Shown: positions 1-8,088, counted from the first letter of the stretch. The stretch: DNA of 64,000 bases from Saccharomonospora cyanea NA-134 (GCF_000244975.1 NZ_CM001440.1:2340325-2404324), one strand, 5' to 3'. Made by a program: numbers and translations. Notes: generated by a model from the sequence alone, not told the origin.

Positions 1-438
1 AGGTCCACTGATGATAGCGGTCGCGATGCGCTCGCTGCGGTCTTGAGTGGCGCGGGTGTGAGAGATCTGATCGAGTTCTATTCGCATGTTTCGAGGATCT
101 CTTTTCCTGATGTCGGTCCGGGGTTCTTTGTCGATGAGGCCGAGTGCGTGGTCGCGGGGGTGCGTGGTGCTCAACCAACGCGGCTGAGCGGCGTGCCCGG
201 TCGGACTGTCGTCGTGTTCGGCTCTGACGGTGGTGGTGCGTTGTTTGCCGTCGATCGTCAAACCGGAGAGGTTGTCCGACTGGAAGGCGGGTCCCTCATA
301 GGTGATGCCTACGTGGTAGGGGAGTATGGGGTACAGGTGATCGCCCGAGACTTCGAGGGATTCATGCGGTTCCTGTCTGCTGAATTGCAACGACAGGTGC
401 CCTCCGGCAGGCAGCCGTCTTGCTCGCGCCCGAGCTGA
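1..438 (+). CDS. SUKH/SMI1-like immunity protein, 5' end outside window
   Basis: The frame is open from base 1, so the true start is probably upstream. The TTG at 43 is the first usable internal start. The visible 145 residues contain a VVVFGSDGGGALFAVDR stretch followed by a short acidic strand and a C-terminal DFEGFMRFL helix. This is the layout of SUKH (SMI1/KNR4) domains, which bind and neutralise nuclease toxins of contact-dependent and Rhs systems. The last ~15 residues are basic and Ser/Pro-rich, and may be read-through past the native end. It is the first of a run of small same-strand genes. The family assignment rests on pattern only; no partner toxin is next to it. Confidence 0.55.
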   Translation, partial: RSTDDSGRDALAAVLSGAGVRDLIEFYSHVSRISFPDVGPGFFVDEAECVVAGVRGAQPTRLSGVPGRTVVVFGSDGGGALFAVDRQTGEVVRLEGGSLIGDAYVVGEYGVQVIARDFEGFMRFLSAELQRQVPSGRQPSCSRPS

Positions 439-532
439 TGTCGGGTCGGGCTGGGTTCGAGTGGAGCGCGTTGTGTCCGTCACCGAACAGTTCTGCGCCA
501 GGCGCGAAGGTGGTTATTAAGGTGTTCCCGCG

Positions 533-760
533 ATGAAGGATTACATCGTATGTCCCCGCTGCGATCAAGGCTCGGTTGGTCACTATAGGGTTGTGTCGAC
601 GCGGGACGAAATTTGGGTATGTGATGAATGTGAGGCGGTATGGTGGTCCGGGCAGGGTGTAGGGGTCTCGCCCTTTGCTGACCTTTCCGTGGTTCTTGAC
701 GGTATGGGCTTTCAGGTTTCTTGGGATCAGCTGCGCCCCTTGCCGGCTGTGTATGGGTAG
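533..760 (+). CDS. small CPxC/CxxC zinc-ribbon-like protein
   Basis: This 75-residue protein starts at ATG 533. It has CPRC at residues 8-11 and CDEC at about residues 30-33, so it could bind one zinc ion as a minimal ribbon. A VWW segment follows, then a hydrophobic tail. Short cysteine-ribbon proteins of this kind occur among immunity genes of actinobacterial polymorphic-toxin loci, and its neighbours here are of that type. I see no catalytic motif. The function is unknown, and a stand-alone structural or immunity role is a guess from context. Confidence 0.5.
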   Translation: MKDYIVCPRCDQGSVGHYRVVSTRDEIWVCDECEAVWWSGQGVGVSPFADLSVVLDGMGFQVSWDQLRPLPAVYG

Positions 761-854
761 CTTTGGGTCGGCGGAAATCCGGTTTCGCGGTGCACCAACT
801 GAGTAGCTGGGGTTCGAAGAGTACGGTTTGCTCCCACAGGCCGACGCCACATGG

Positions 855-1000
855 TCTTTATGGCGGGCATGGGCATGCTAGAAGGAGTCAGGAAGGGAGC
901 GTTGGCAAGCGCCGAGCTCTACTGCTCGCTGGACGAGGTGAGTGGAAGACGAGCTATGACCCGGCGGTTTGGCGAGGGGATGTGCCGTCCAGTGATCGCG
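855..1000 (+). pseudogene. 5' fragment of a hypothetical immunity-type gene (repeat copy A)
   Basis: One frame reads GEWKTSYDPAVWRGDVPSSD, which matches the GEWKASYDLAVWQGDVPSSD of the fuller copy near 48.5 kb. About 120 bp are roughly 84% identical by hand count. The similarity stops at about base 1000, where a toxin HINT-domain tail begins in another frame. No start codon with a ribosome site fits, so this is a decayed, truncated copy. In intact relatives the motif SYDLAVWEG lies very close to the N-terminus (recalled, not searched). Confidence 0.5.
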
Positions 1001-1186
1001 AAGCTCCACAACCTCAGGCTCGACGGCAGCCACACTTACCAGGTGGCGGCCGAGGGTATTTCGGTGCTGATGCACAGCTGTGGTGGCTCGGTCCGGCCCA
1101 CTTACCCAGGCGCACGTGTAATCCGGAGAACTCCCGCAAGAAGGTCACCACCGAATCGGGATTCAGGCGGGCTGGTCCGTAGCTGA
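1001..1186 (+). pseudogene. remnant of polymorphic toxin HINT (pretoxin) C-terminus
   Basis: The frame from 1001 reads HNLRLDGSHTYQVAAEG then ISVLMHSCGG. This is the closing signature of the intein-like HINT pretoxin domain in Rhs and related toxins (typically YNLxVDGxHTYYVxAxGxxVLVHN). In an intact protein it immediately precedes the variable C-terminal toxin tip. Only about 30 further residues follow, basic and low-complexity, before a stop at 1184-1186. No toxin fold is recognisable. The piece is detached from any Rhs core and joined directly to the immunity-type fragment before it, so it looks like a leftover of C-terminal cassette exchange. Confidence 0.5.
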
Positions 1187-1431
1187 CCGTCAGTCGGCCG
1201 GGCCGTCAGACGCTTCGGGATCAGGGCTTCAGTTCAGCGGTCGCGATACGCGCGCTGATTGAGGAGCCTGAGCGTAGTCCCTTCGTGCGAGAGTCAGCAT
1301 TCCCGAGTTTGTTCGGAGAAAGGTCGCGACTAGGTAGACGATGGGGCCGATCTGATGCGGTGTCATATTTCCAAGGGTTGATGTGGGAGCAAGGCATCCT
1401 TGCCTCAGCGGTTGTGAGATAGGACCAGGCA

Positions 1432-1623
1432 GTGTCAACGACATATCTTGTCGCTTTTGATAGTGACACTTGGCGTGTGGAACGAGACGTCCTGGCGCGA
1501 GCGCTTGCCAACGACTGGCCGCAAGCCCGGGTGCTACTGGCTTCCCCCGGAGATGCGGGTTCCGCGATCCGTGGATCCGACAACTTCGGGAGCCGTGGGC
1601 GGCTGGGTTCGGCAGTGGGATGA
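1432..1623 (+). CDS. short hypothetical protein, possibly truncated
   Basis: GTG start at 1432, 63 residues. The first ~40 residues (AFDSDTWRVERDVLARAL, then NDWPQARV) look like a compact alpha/beta immunity-type domain. The remaining residues are Gly/Ser/Arg-rich and a neighbouring frame stays open past them. The 3' end may therefore be frameshifted or the product of a deletion. The gene lies between the HINT remnant and the next small gene. Function unknown. Confidence 0.35.
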   Translation: MSTTYLVAFDSDTWRVERDVLARALANDWPQARVLLASPGDAGSAIRGSDNFGSRGRLGSAVG

Positions 1624-1664
1624 GCGGCTCCGGCCAGCACATGACAAGCGGTGAGGTGTAGACA

Positions 1665-2093
1665 TTGAGTACTGTTGTCAAGTTCTTCGTGGCGACGAAC
1701 GAGAGTGCAGTCGACGCTCTTGCCTTCGGTCCTGATTCGTCATCCCGCGGTCTCTTCTTCGGTAATTTTGACGCCGAGGAAGCTCTTTTGGACTGGGAGT
1801 CCCACCTTACAGGAGTTTCATTCGGTTCCCTCCTTGCGGCAGGTTTCCCTGAAGTGGTCGCGGAAGACGGTGAAGGGGCGTCGGTCCTCCTGCTCTCTGA
1901 GAGGCTCGTGGATTCCCTAGCCGCCGCTTCGGATTCCGAAGTCAGCGAGTTGGCCCGTTGGTGGGTGGGTGAGAAAGCGGTTGACGGAACCAAGGTCGAG
2001 CTGCCTGTCGCTTCGGTTATTCTGAGGAGTCTTGTTGATTTGACTCGCGAGGAACGGGAACCACGTACACGCGTGTATTGTTGGGTGGGCTAA
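1665..2093 (+). CDS. hypothetical immunity-like protein, 142 aa
   Basis: It starts at TTG 1665, with GAGGTG a short distance upstream. The N-terminus VVKFFVATNESAVDALAFG leads into LFFGNFDAEEALLDWES, a pattern I associate with a small family found beside actinobacterial polymorphic-toxin genes. The protein is acidic and soluble, without signal peptide or membrane segment. Codon use is clearly less GC-biased than in the metabolic core, which fits an acquired cassette. No enzymatic motif is visible. The role as an immunity protein is inferred from position and composition. Confidence 0.55.
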   Translation: MSTVVKFFVATNESAVDALAFGPDSSSRGLFFGNFDAEEALLDWESHLTGVSFGSLLAAGFPEVVAEDGEGASVLLLSERLVDSLAAASDSEVSELARWWVGEKAVDGTKVELPVASVILRSLVDLTREEREPRTRVYCWVG

Positions 2094-2167
2094 CGCTCCT
2101 GCTCGGCGTAACTTGACAGGGTTCCGGTGCTGCGACGGCACTCGGACAACGTCAGATGGGAAGAGCG

Positions 2168-2731
2168 ATGCAGTTGCGTGACTTGGATGTCTCTCACGCT
2201 GTGGCGACCAGCGCCGGACTGTTTGGCGTCTGGCGTGCGAGCGCATTTGACCACGTCAACGAACTGGAGCAGTGGGAGAGTGAGGTATCGGACGACTCTG
2301 CTCTTGAACGGCAGATCGCAGCCGGTGCCTTCGTTCCGATCAACGTCGGAGGCAATGGGGTGTTCCAGGTCACCGTGCGTGGCGTGGAAACCCCCGGAAT
2401 TCTGAGTGAACGGGAGCGATCCTACCTCCTCACCTCTTCCGATCCCTACCTGCTCGTCTCAGATGGAGTATTGGAACTCGGTGGGCTGGAAGCCGTAGGA
2501 AATTACATCGACGCGGATAAGGTGGAAATTCCACTCGATAGCGGTAGGTATGCTGCGGTCGTCCACCTGGTGGATTGGCAAGCAGAGCCTGGGGGTCGTG
2601 GACCTGACGGAAATCCGTCCGCAGGTGCTCTCCCGGACTTCGTTGTGGAGATATTCGTCGATATTCATGGTGGGCTGAAGTACCGCACCAAGGTCGGGAC
2701 CTTCGACCGCCCTCGGTCACGGAACGCGTGA
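2168..2731 (+). CDS. hypothetical immunity-like protein, 187 aa
   Basis: The ATG at 2168 is preferred over the in-frame ATG at 2156 because GGGAAG sits 4 bp before it. The protein is acidic and mainly beta-strand-like (DPYLLVSDGVLELGG; a VEIPLDSGRYAAVVHLVDW segment). It ends in a strand-rich DFVVEIFVDI stretch and a short basic tail. I do not recognise the family. It belongs to the same-strand array of small orphan genes and ends 144 bp before the insertion sequence. Confidence 0.55.
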   Translation: MQLRDLDVSHAVATSAGLFGVWRASAFDHVNELEQWESEVSDDSALERQIAAGAFVPINVGGNGVFQVTVRGVETPGILSERERSYLLTSSDPYLLVSDGVLELGGLEAVGNYIDADKVEIPLDSGRYAAVVHLVDWQAEPGGRGPDGNPSAGALPDFVVEIFVDIHGGLKYRTKVGTFDRPRSRNA

Positions 2732-2875
2732 CATGGATGTCATCTGAGGTAGTGGGCGGCGCGTGATCTTTCCCGAGCGCGTCGTTCAGTGCGGTTCCGG
2801 CTGAAAGAGAGCCATCATCTTGGGGGCAGGACCAGGTGCGACTATCGTGGGGTTTGAACAGGTTCCCCGGAACTA

Positions 2876-3743
2876 AGGGTTGTCCCGTAAATGGTCGCTG
2901 ACGTGCTGGGTGCCTGCTGGTTTCTGTGTCATCCGGTGAGGGTGAGGTTGTGGAGGCGGGCGATGCCGAGCATGGCGTGGTGAACGCCGTCGCCTTTGAG
3001 TCGGCAGTCGCGCAGGATCTTCCAGCCCTTCATCCGGGCGAAGACGTGCTCGACGCGGGCACGGACTTTGCGGTGAGAGGCATTGTGTTCCTTCTTCCAT
3101 GCCGGAAGTTCGGCCTGGCCCTTCTCGCGGCGGTGCGGGATGACCAGGCCGGTGCCCCGGTAGCCGCCATCGGCGATGACCGTGGTCTTACCGACGGAGT
3201 CTTTCGCGCCGGAGGACTCCCACGCCTTGCAGTCGTTGCGGTTGCCGGCGACGGGTCGGCCGACCGCGATGACGAGTCGGGTGTCGGCGTCGATGACGAC
3301 CTGGTGGTTGGTGGAGTATCGGTAGTTCTTGGACTGCTCGGCGATGGTGTGGTCTCGGGTGGGGACCAGGGTACCGTCCACGATCAGCACGGTGTCGGTA
3401 CGGAACCGCTTGCGCTGCTGGAGCGCAAGCGCGGGCCCGAGGTGGTCGATGATGCGGTCGGCGGCCGACTTGGACACCCCGAACAGCGGGGCCAGTTGAC
3501 GCAAGGTCAGGTTCGTCCGCCAGTAGGTGGCAACCAGCAGCACGCGGTCCTCCAGTGGCAGGCTCCAGGGCCGCCCCTTGCGCACCGGGTCCGCACCCTC
3601 ACGCCGCAGAGCGGTGATCAGCTTGCCGAACTGGCGCGGGCTCAGCCCGGTGAACGGGGCTATCCAGGAGGGCTCAGACGCTGTGATCACACCAGACACG
3701 GCAAGATCATCTCACCCGCCACCAGCAGTTACGGGACAGCCCT
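2876..3743 (-). mobile_element. IS5-family insertion sequence, copy 1 (868 bp)
   Basis: The ends are AGGGTTGTCCCGTAA and, on the other strand, AGGGCTGTCCCGTAA: 15-bp inverted repeats with one mismatch. TA lies directly outside each end (2874-2875 and 3744-3745). The flanks read C-TA and TA-G, so the target was CTAG with a 2-bp TA duplication, as in the IS427-type branch of IS5. The single transposase gene is on the minus strand. Copy 2 at 60621-61488 has the same length and encodes the same protein. The insertion sits 10 bp before the start of the next immunity-like gene. Confidence 0.93.
2929..3699 (-). CDS. IS5-family DDE transposase
   Basis: GTG start at 3699; 256 residues. The N-terminal ~90 residues form a helix-turn-helix region (LTLRQLAPLFGVSKSAADR). 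The catalytic DDE core follows, with the first Asp in LIVDGTLVPT, the second in VIADGGYRG and the Glu in ARVEHVFARMK. The length and the single undivided frame are typical of IS427/ISL2-like IS5 members. The frame is intact, so the element is potentially active. Protein and DNA match the second copy in this window. Confidence 0.93.
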   Translation of the reverse strand: MSGVITASEPSWIAPFTGLSPRQFGKLITALRREGADPVRKGRPWSLPLEDRVLLVATYWRTNLTLRQLAPLFGVSKSAADRIIDHLGPALALQQRKRFRTDTVLIVDGTLVPTRDHTIAEQSKNYRYSTNHQVVIDADTRLVIAVGRPVAGNRNDCKAWESSGAKDSVGKTTVIADGGYRGTGLVIPHRREKGQAELPAWKKEHNASHRKVRARVEHVFARMKGWKILRDCRLKGDGVHHAMLGIARLHNLTLTG

Positions 3744-3753
3744 TAGGTTGGCA

Positions 3754-4203
3754 ATGAAATACATGGATAGTGAACACCTGGAGCAGTGGATCGAATCCGG
3801 ACGCGCCTCAGTCGCTCCGGTCGAGGCCTGTTCCGCCTTTCATGACTACCTCCTGAGCATGGCGTGGTTGCCGACACGGCTGGATTGGCGAGGAATCGAT
3901 CACATGGTGATTGATGTTGCTGGAATGGGTGAACCGGAATTCGTGGCGCAGGCGATGCGATCAAGCTTGGGGTCTCGTTCTCATTTGCTCGCGGTGTTCT
4001 CACCTGGCCAGCCGGGAATCATCTGTCAAATGAAGGAAGGGTTGGCGAATCTCGATCACATCTACTGGAAAGCTCCAGGGGTCCGCTATTTTTGCGGAAT
4101 CGACACCGACTCGACCGGGGTGTACGATTACAGCTATCAGGATTTTGGCGAGTTCGACGGGTCCACAAAGGTGACTCTTCGTCGTCCTCGGGCAGCTGCT
4201 TAG
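3754..4203 (+). CDS. hypothetical immunity-like protein, 149 aa
   Basis: The ATG at 3754 (or 3763) lies 10 bp after the insertion sequence. The native promoter and probably part of the leader are therefore displaced by 868 bp, and expression may depend on outward transcription or be lost. If the element is removed, the leader rejoins as CCCGGAACTAGGTTGGCA before the start. The protein is soluble, with HMVIDVAGMGEPEFVAQAM and DFGEFDGSTKVTLRR segments. I cannot name the family. By context it is one more orphan immunity gene. Confidence 0.5.
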   Translation: MKYMDSEHLEQWIESGRASVAPVEACSAFHDYLLSMAWLPTRLDWRGIDHMVIDVAGMGEPEFVAQAMRSSLGSRSHLLAVFSPGQPGIICQMKEGLANLDHIYWKAPGVRYFCGIDTDSTGVYDYSYQDFGEFDGSTKVTLRRPRAAA

Positions 4204-4340
4204 AAGTATGCTCTGCGGCGATGCGGACGCCGATCCGGGCTCAACGTGTACGGAATCACAGTAGAGGTGTGGATATCTGTGGTCGAACTTCGCGGAACTC
4301 TTCCGCGCGTCATCCCTTGGAAAGTCAGAGGCTGAAAGAT

Positions 4341-4976
4341 ATGACGACATCGCCAGAACTTCAGGCGATCTCGAACGCTTCGGATTCTGAGCTGGTACTT
4401 ATCTGTGCTGCTGCTGCCGAGCGAGGGGTAGCCTTCTGTAGAGTTCTGGGTACGACAGAAAACGTTGCATGGGCGGAGGAGACGCTAAGGCTCGCTTGGA
4501 TGTCAGCTGCTGGCGAACCCGTTGATGACGAGTGCGCTGATGCATTGGATGACCTTGAGCTGGGCTACAACGACGACGAGGATGACACCTCGCAGCCGGA
4601 GTTCTTTGTTGACCAGTCTCTGTCGCTTGTTGGCAATGCCATTTCCGTTTCATTGGAACCTACTGTGGCGAAGGCCGAGCTGTCGGTCAACACTGTGAGG
4701 ACGCTTCTTGCGATGCTCGACTCCACGCTGGCTGGGGAACAGGTTGTCATTGTGGGATACGGGGAGAAGCCGCCGCCTCCTGGGCTGCTTCAACAAATGG
4801 AGATCAGTGCTGAGAGGGAGGTGGTTGACCTCCTTGCCGGCATCGACAGGGAGGGAACCCCGAAAGCGAGCATCGCCTCGATTGTTCCCCGCGTCAAAGC
4901 AGCATCCAGGGAATTCAGTACGCGACTAGCGGTCTCCATTGAAGAGGTGGCTGACCTGAGCGGCTGGGAACCGTAG
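4341..4976 (+). CDS. hypothetical acidic protein, 211 aa
   Basis: The ATG at 4341 is preceded by GAAAGAT. The open frame extends much further upstream but has no better start. The protein is strongly acidic, with a YNDDEDD cluster near residue 75, followed by alternating hydrophobic strands and a C-terminal helix. There is no signal peptide, membrane segment or known catalytic motif. Charge and position fit an immunity protein that mimics nucleic acid to block a nuclease, but this is inference. Family not recognised. Confidence 0.5.
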   Translation: MTTSPELQAISNASDSELVLICAAAAERGVAFCRVLGTTENVAWAEETLRLAWMSAAGEPVDDECADALDDLELGYNDDEDDTSQPEFFVDQSLSLVGNAISVSLEPTVAKAELSVNTVRTLLAMLDSTLAGEQVVIVGYGEKPPPPGLLQQMEISAEREVVDLLAGIDREGTPKASIASIVPRVKAASREFSTRLAVSIEEVADLSGWEP

Positions 4977-5130
4977 GAGCCCGTTGAGCTGTCAAGCTGG
5001 CGGACGGCGAGTATGACAAGGGGCTGAGGAGCCACACCACGCGTGTCATCGATAGGCTGTCCTCGCCTGGCGAGCACGCGCTCGTCACCGTGCGCTGCTG
5101 AGGGTTGGCGAAGGGGAGCCGGGAGTTGCG

Positions 5131-5805
5131 GTGAGATTTCCGCTGCCTCATAGTGGTGAGGCTTCGTTCGAGGTTCCGCTGGACTATGCGCTGCGCAGGA
5201 TGATTCCACGCTGGCCAGAAATCCTGTGGGGCTACCACAACGGTGTTCTCCATGATGGTGAAGTGGTCACCCTCGCGGTGAGGTTGTACGACTTGGTCGG
5301 GCCTGAGAACGATATCCAGGAAAGGATTGCTCTCCTGTTTCCTGGTGAGAGATCGGCAGAGCTGCCTCTGCTGATGGAGGCTTTATTGCGGCGTGTTGAC
5401 GTCTCGGTTGCGGAGTTTCGCGCCTGGCTCTTCGTCGCGCTGTCGTGGACCTACGAGCATCACAACGAGTTGTCGAACCCCTTCGAGGTTGTTGAAGTTC
5501 TTTATTTCGAGTTCGGGTACCCGGGGGAGATTGCGGGGTTCGTCCGCTACATGCCGCCTCCGTCGGGTGGCGAGTACGAGTATGCGGCGGTGCATGAAAG
5601 ATGGAGAGCGTATCTGGTCGGGAACGGCCGACGCTATGGAGAGCGTGTTTGGACGATCTTCGAGATCGCGGTGTGGTCGATCTTGAGACGTCGGGGGCGT
5701 CTGTTGTTAAACGATCGTGATCGTGTAGTCCTTTCTTCTCGATACAGGAATCATAAGATGTCGACCGGCGATGTTCGGGACGCTTTCAGGGGCCAGGGAC
5801 GATGA
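5131..5805 (+). CDS. DUF2247-like protein
   Basis: GTG start at 5131, with GGGAG 5 bp upstream; 224 residues. The signature stretch WEYEHHNEL-like helix (SWTYEHHNELSNPFEVVE), then YFEFGYPGEIAGFVRYMP, matches what I know of DUF2247. That family consists of helical, HEAT-like proteins often encoded beside Rhs/YD-repeat and WXG toxins and considered immunity proteins. The N-terminal LDYALRRMIPRWPEILWGY also fits. The 3' end overlaps the next gene by 35 bp. The last ~30 residues are basic and may be poorly conserved. Confidence in the family is moderate. Confidence 0.6.
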   Translation: MRFPLPHSGEASFEVPLDYALRRMIPRWPEILWGYHNGVLHDGEVVTLAVRLYDLVGPENDIQERIALLFPGERSAELPLLMEALLRRVDVSVAEFRAWLFVALSWTYEHHNELSNPFEVVEVLYFEFGYPGEIAGFVRYMPPPSGGEYEYAAVHERWRAYLVGNGRRYGERVWTIFEIAVWSILRRRGRLLLNDRDRVVLSSRYRNHKMSTGDVRDAFRGQGR

Positions 5806-6298
5806 ATTCCGTGGAGACAAGTTCTGGCCCTCGGTAAGTTGGCCATGGAAGGTGATGGAATTGGCGCCGGGCGTACCGTCTGACGGCACCACCTTCGTCG
5901 TCCCCTTGGGGAGGTACTCGGCGGTACTTCTGGGAAGCCGGGGCGAAGTTCTTATCGGGAGCAGTGGAAGGGCGCCCTGCAGGGTCGGCCCAAAAGGTCT
6001 CGTGTACCTTCTCCCATTGCTTGAACGCGAGTATGGGGTGCTGGTTGACGAGCTGTCGCGAAGGGAGGATGAGCTAGGCGTTCCACCCGGGTCCTTGGCT
6101 GTCGGTCTCGCGCTCGATGCGCTTCCCTTCGTTGCACTGGCCATGCGCTCAGATTACTGGGTTGGTTTGGCTCTCAACTGGATTAGTGACATGAGGATCG
6201 GGAGATACCGCGAACTTCTGTCTGAGGTCGCGAGCGTGGATTGGGTTTCTCAACGTAACCGCCATCATGCGAGGAGATTGTTGCGCGACGTTGTGTGA
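5771..6298 (+). CDS. hypothetical protein overlapping the DUF2247-like gene
   Basis: The frame opens at ATG 5771, inside the preceding gene. A later in-frame GTG-ATG pair, just before MELAPGVPS, is also possible, so the start is uncertain. The product is up to 175 residues, with VVPLGRYSAVLLGSRGEVLI beta strands and a helical C-terminal half (LALNWISDMRIGRYRELL). It is probably co-transcribed with the preceding gene. I do not recognise it. It most likely belongs to the same immunity array. Confidence 0.5.
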   Translation: MFGTLSGARDDEFRGDKFWPSVSWPWKVMELAPGVPSDGTTFVVPLGRYSAVLLGSRGEVLIGSSGRAPCRVGPKGLVYLLPLLEREYGVLVDELSRREDELGVPPGSLAVGLALDALPFVALAMRSDYWVGLALNWISDMRIGRYRELLSEVASVDWVSQRNRHHARRLLRDVV

Positions 6299-6648
6299 CG
6301 TGCCACATGACGGCAGTCGAGGTGGACAGTAGTCGTCGTGTACGAGTTCAGAAATTGTAAAGGTGAAAGTCATGGCGGACTACCGTTGCTACCCGCTTTG
6401 AGTGTGCAGGGTTGGCGGCTGCTACGGGGATGAGAACCCAAACGATTCATCGGTTTCCGAGGTCTCAAGAGAGTTGCGCCAATGATCGGATCGGTGTGAG
6501 CAACGGACGATTCTGTCAGTTCCGTGTTCGAGCCGGTTGAGGATGAGCGAACGTTCGCCTCCCGGGGACCTCGGTCGGCGGTTCGGTTGGCCGGCACGTT
6601 GGGTCCAGCTGTGACGGTGACATACTTCGATGAACTTAAGGGGAGTGC
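6299..6648 (+). other. 350-bp stretch without a convincing gene
   Basis: No frame shows coding bias or a family motif. The stretch ends in AAGGGGAG, which serves the next gene. It may hold decayed cassette sequence or the promoter of the DUF6881-like gene. Confidence 0.5.
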
Positions 6649-6945
6649 TTGTCCAGCGAGATGAGATACGTCAAGGTTGCATGGGAGCACGAGTCCCCGG
6701 ACGAGCCGGTGCTTTTTCTCAGTGAACTCGACGCCGATGGATACGAGACCCGGAAGGTGCAGTTCTACCGTGATGGACGAGCCGAATGGGCGGACGAAAC
6801 TCGTGAGAACGAAGCTGTCGGTCTCGCGGAGATTCCCCTCCCTCGGTCCCTGAACGAGATCCTCGGTCAGCCGGAGTTCGATGCTCAGGTGATCGATCCG
6901 GCGGAGTTCGAGTGTGCCTGGCAGCAGGCTCGCACGAACCACTGA
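6649..6945 (+). CDS. DUF6881-like immunity-type protein
   Basis: The TTG at 6649 follows AAGGGGAG at the expected distance. An ATG at 6661 would remove only four residues. The 98-residue protein reads RYVKVAWEHESPDEPVLFLS, then ELDADGYETRKVQFYRDG, and a C-terminal EFDAQVIDPAEFECAW. This closely follows the DUF6881 pattern, a small domain frequent in toxin-immunity neighbourhoods. It is the last member of the left-hand immunity array. Cognate toxin unknown. Confidence 0.68.
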   Translation: MSSEMRYVKVAWEHESPDEPVLFLSELDADGYETRKVQFYRDGRAEWADETRENEAVGLAEIPLPRSLNEILGQPEFDAQVIDPAEFECAWQQARTNH

Positions 6946-7182
6946 CATGCCCTTACCGCCCCATGGTGCGACTGATTCGAAGGACGTGTCGTCTCGGCTG
7001 ATCGTCTTGGCGCACGACCGTGGTTGACGGCCCACGACCGCTGAAAAGCGTGTCGAGGCTTGATCGACGTTGCCGGGTGTCGTGGCACCGAGGTCAACGG
7101 TGAGAGCACGCGACGGGCGAGACAGGGTGGACGGACGCCTCGCCCGGCGGCGGTGCAGTGTGTCCTGGGTTGGACGCGCGAA
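6946..7182 (+). other. intergenic stretch between immunity array and ArsR/SRPBCC pair
   Basis: I see no gene here. It marks the change from AT-richer cassette DNA to the high-GC background. It ends at the terminator hairpin that serves the minus-strand SRPBCC gene. Confidence 0.5.
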
Positions 7183-7221
7183 CGGCCGTTGCGGTGCCGG
7201 CCCGTGACACCGCAACGGCCG
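7183..7221 (-). terminator. 14-bp-stem hairpin downstream of the SRPBCC gene
   Basis: CGGCCGTTGCGGTG (7183-7196) pairs perfectly with CACCGCAACGGCCG (7208-7221) around an 11-nt loop, 28 bp beyond the stop of the minus-strand gene. There is no T-run, as is usual for actinobacterial intrinsic terminators. It could also stop rightward transcription from the immunity array. Confidence 0.75.
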
Positions 7222-7249
7222 CGGGCCGGAGAACGAGTACCACTTCGGC

Positions 7250-7744
7250 CTACCCCGCGGTGGGTACGAGCAGGCCGTCGATCTGCGACATGGCCTCGCG
7301 CATGCCTTCCTCCATGCCCATCGAGAGCAACTGCTCCAGCTGCTCGACGCTGGCGAAGTGCGACACCGTGGTCATGCGGGTGCCGGACCCGGCGGGCTCC
7401 AGGGTCACCACGCAGTGGAAGGAAGGCATGTCGGAGCTGGGTTCGCCGTTGTCGTCGGCGAAGCCGTCGTCGAACTCCAGGCGGTGGGGCGCGTCGATGG
7501 CGGTGATCTGCCACCAGCCGTGTGACTTGTCGCCGTCAGGTCCCGTCATGTGGTAGAGCGAACGGCCGCCGACGGTGAAGTCGTGCTGCTCGAACGTCGC
7601 GGGCCAGGTCGGCGGGCCCCACCAGCGTTCGAGCTGGCGCGGGTCCTCCCAGACCCGCCAGACGCGCTCGACGCGGGCCGCGAACTCGGCGACGAGCGTG
7701 AGGGTCAAGGTTTGCGAGTCCTTGTAGACGCTGGTGACCGGCAT
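7250..7744 (-). CDS. SRPBCC (AHSA1-like) domain protein
   Basis: ATG start at 7744, with AGGAG 6 bp upstream inside the end of the arsR-like gene; 164 residues. It has the AHSA1/START-like pattern. After ARVERVWRVWEDPRQLERWW comes a FTVGGRSLYHMTGPDG strand, a long LEPAGSGTRMTTVSHF strand, and a final helix EQLEQLLSMGMEEGMREAM that closes the hydrophobic cavity. Proteins of this type bind hydrophobic ligands or act with Hsp90. When paired with an ArsR repressor they are usually controlled by it. It is translated 2 bp after the repressor gene. Confidence 0.85.
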   Translation of the reverse strand: MPVTSVYKDSQTLTLTLVAEFAARVERVWRVWEDPRQLERWWGPPTWPATFEQHDFTVGGRSLYHMTGPDGDKSHGWWQITAIDAPHRLEFDDGFADDNGEPSSDMPSFHCVVTLEPAGSGTRMTTVSHFASVEQLEQLLSMGMEEGMREAMSQIDGLLVPTAG

Positions 7745-7746
7745 TG

Positions 7747-8088
7747 TCAGCTCCTGTCTTCTTCGGATACGAGGGCGTCGATGGCCTGGACGCGGTGCCG
7801 CCACAGGGTCTCGTACGCGTCGAGCAGGCGAGCGGCCTTGCGGAGCGTGTCGGGATTGCCGTGAACGAGCTGTTCCCTGCCCCGGCGCCGCTTAACCACG
7901 AGCGCCGAGCGTTCGAGCACGGCCACGTGTTTCTGCACCGCGGCGAAGCTCATGTCGTACCGGCGGGCGAGCGAGGAGATCGACTGTTCCCGCTGCAGCA
8001 CCGTCACGACGATGTCGCGCCGGGTCGCGTCGGCGAGCCCGTGGAAGAGGCGGTCCGCCTCGGCGTCACTGAGTCCATCTACAACCAT
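7747..8088 (-). CDS. ArsR-family transcriptional repressor
   Basis: 113 residues, starting at ATG 8088. The winged helix-turn-helix runs from DATRRDIVVTVL through ISSLARRYDMSFAAVQKH to a wing (VVKRRRGREQLVH). No metal-binding ELCVC motif is present, so it is of the non-metal, SdpR-like branch usually linked to SRPBCC genes. No ribosome site precedes the ATG. A promoter is placed so that transcription would begin at the start codon itself, and a perfect 18-bp palindrome covers the start. It therefore almost certainly represses itself and the SRPBCC gene. Confidence 0.88.
   Translation of the reverse strand: MVVDGLSDAEADRLFHGLADATRRDIVVTVLQREQSISSLARRYDMSFAAVQKHVAVLERSALVVKRRRGREQLVHGNPDTLRKAARLLDAYETLWRHRVQAIDALVSEEDRS

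Noticed and set aside
2926-4203. A 425-codon plus-strand open frame running through the first IS
   Set aside because: Most of it is antisense to the transposase and recurs in the second IS copy. Only the last 149 codons, after the IS, look like a gene.
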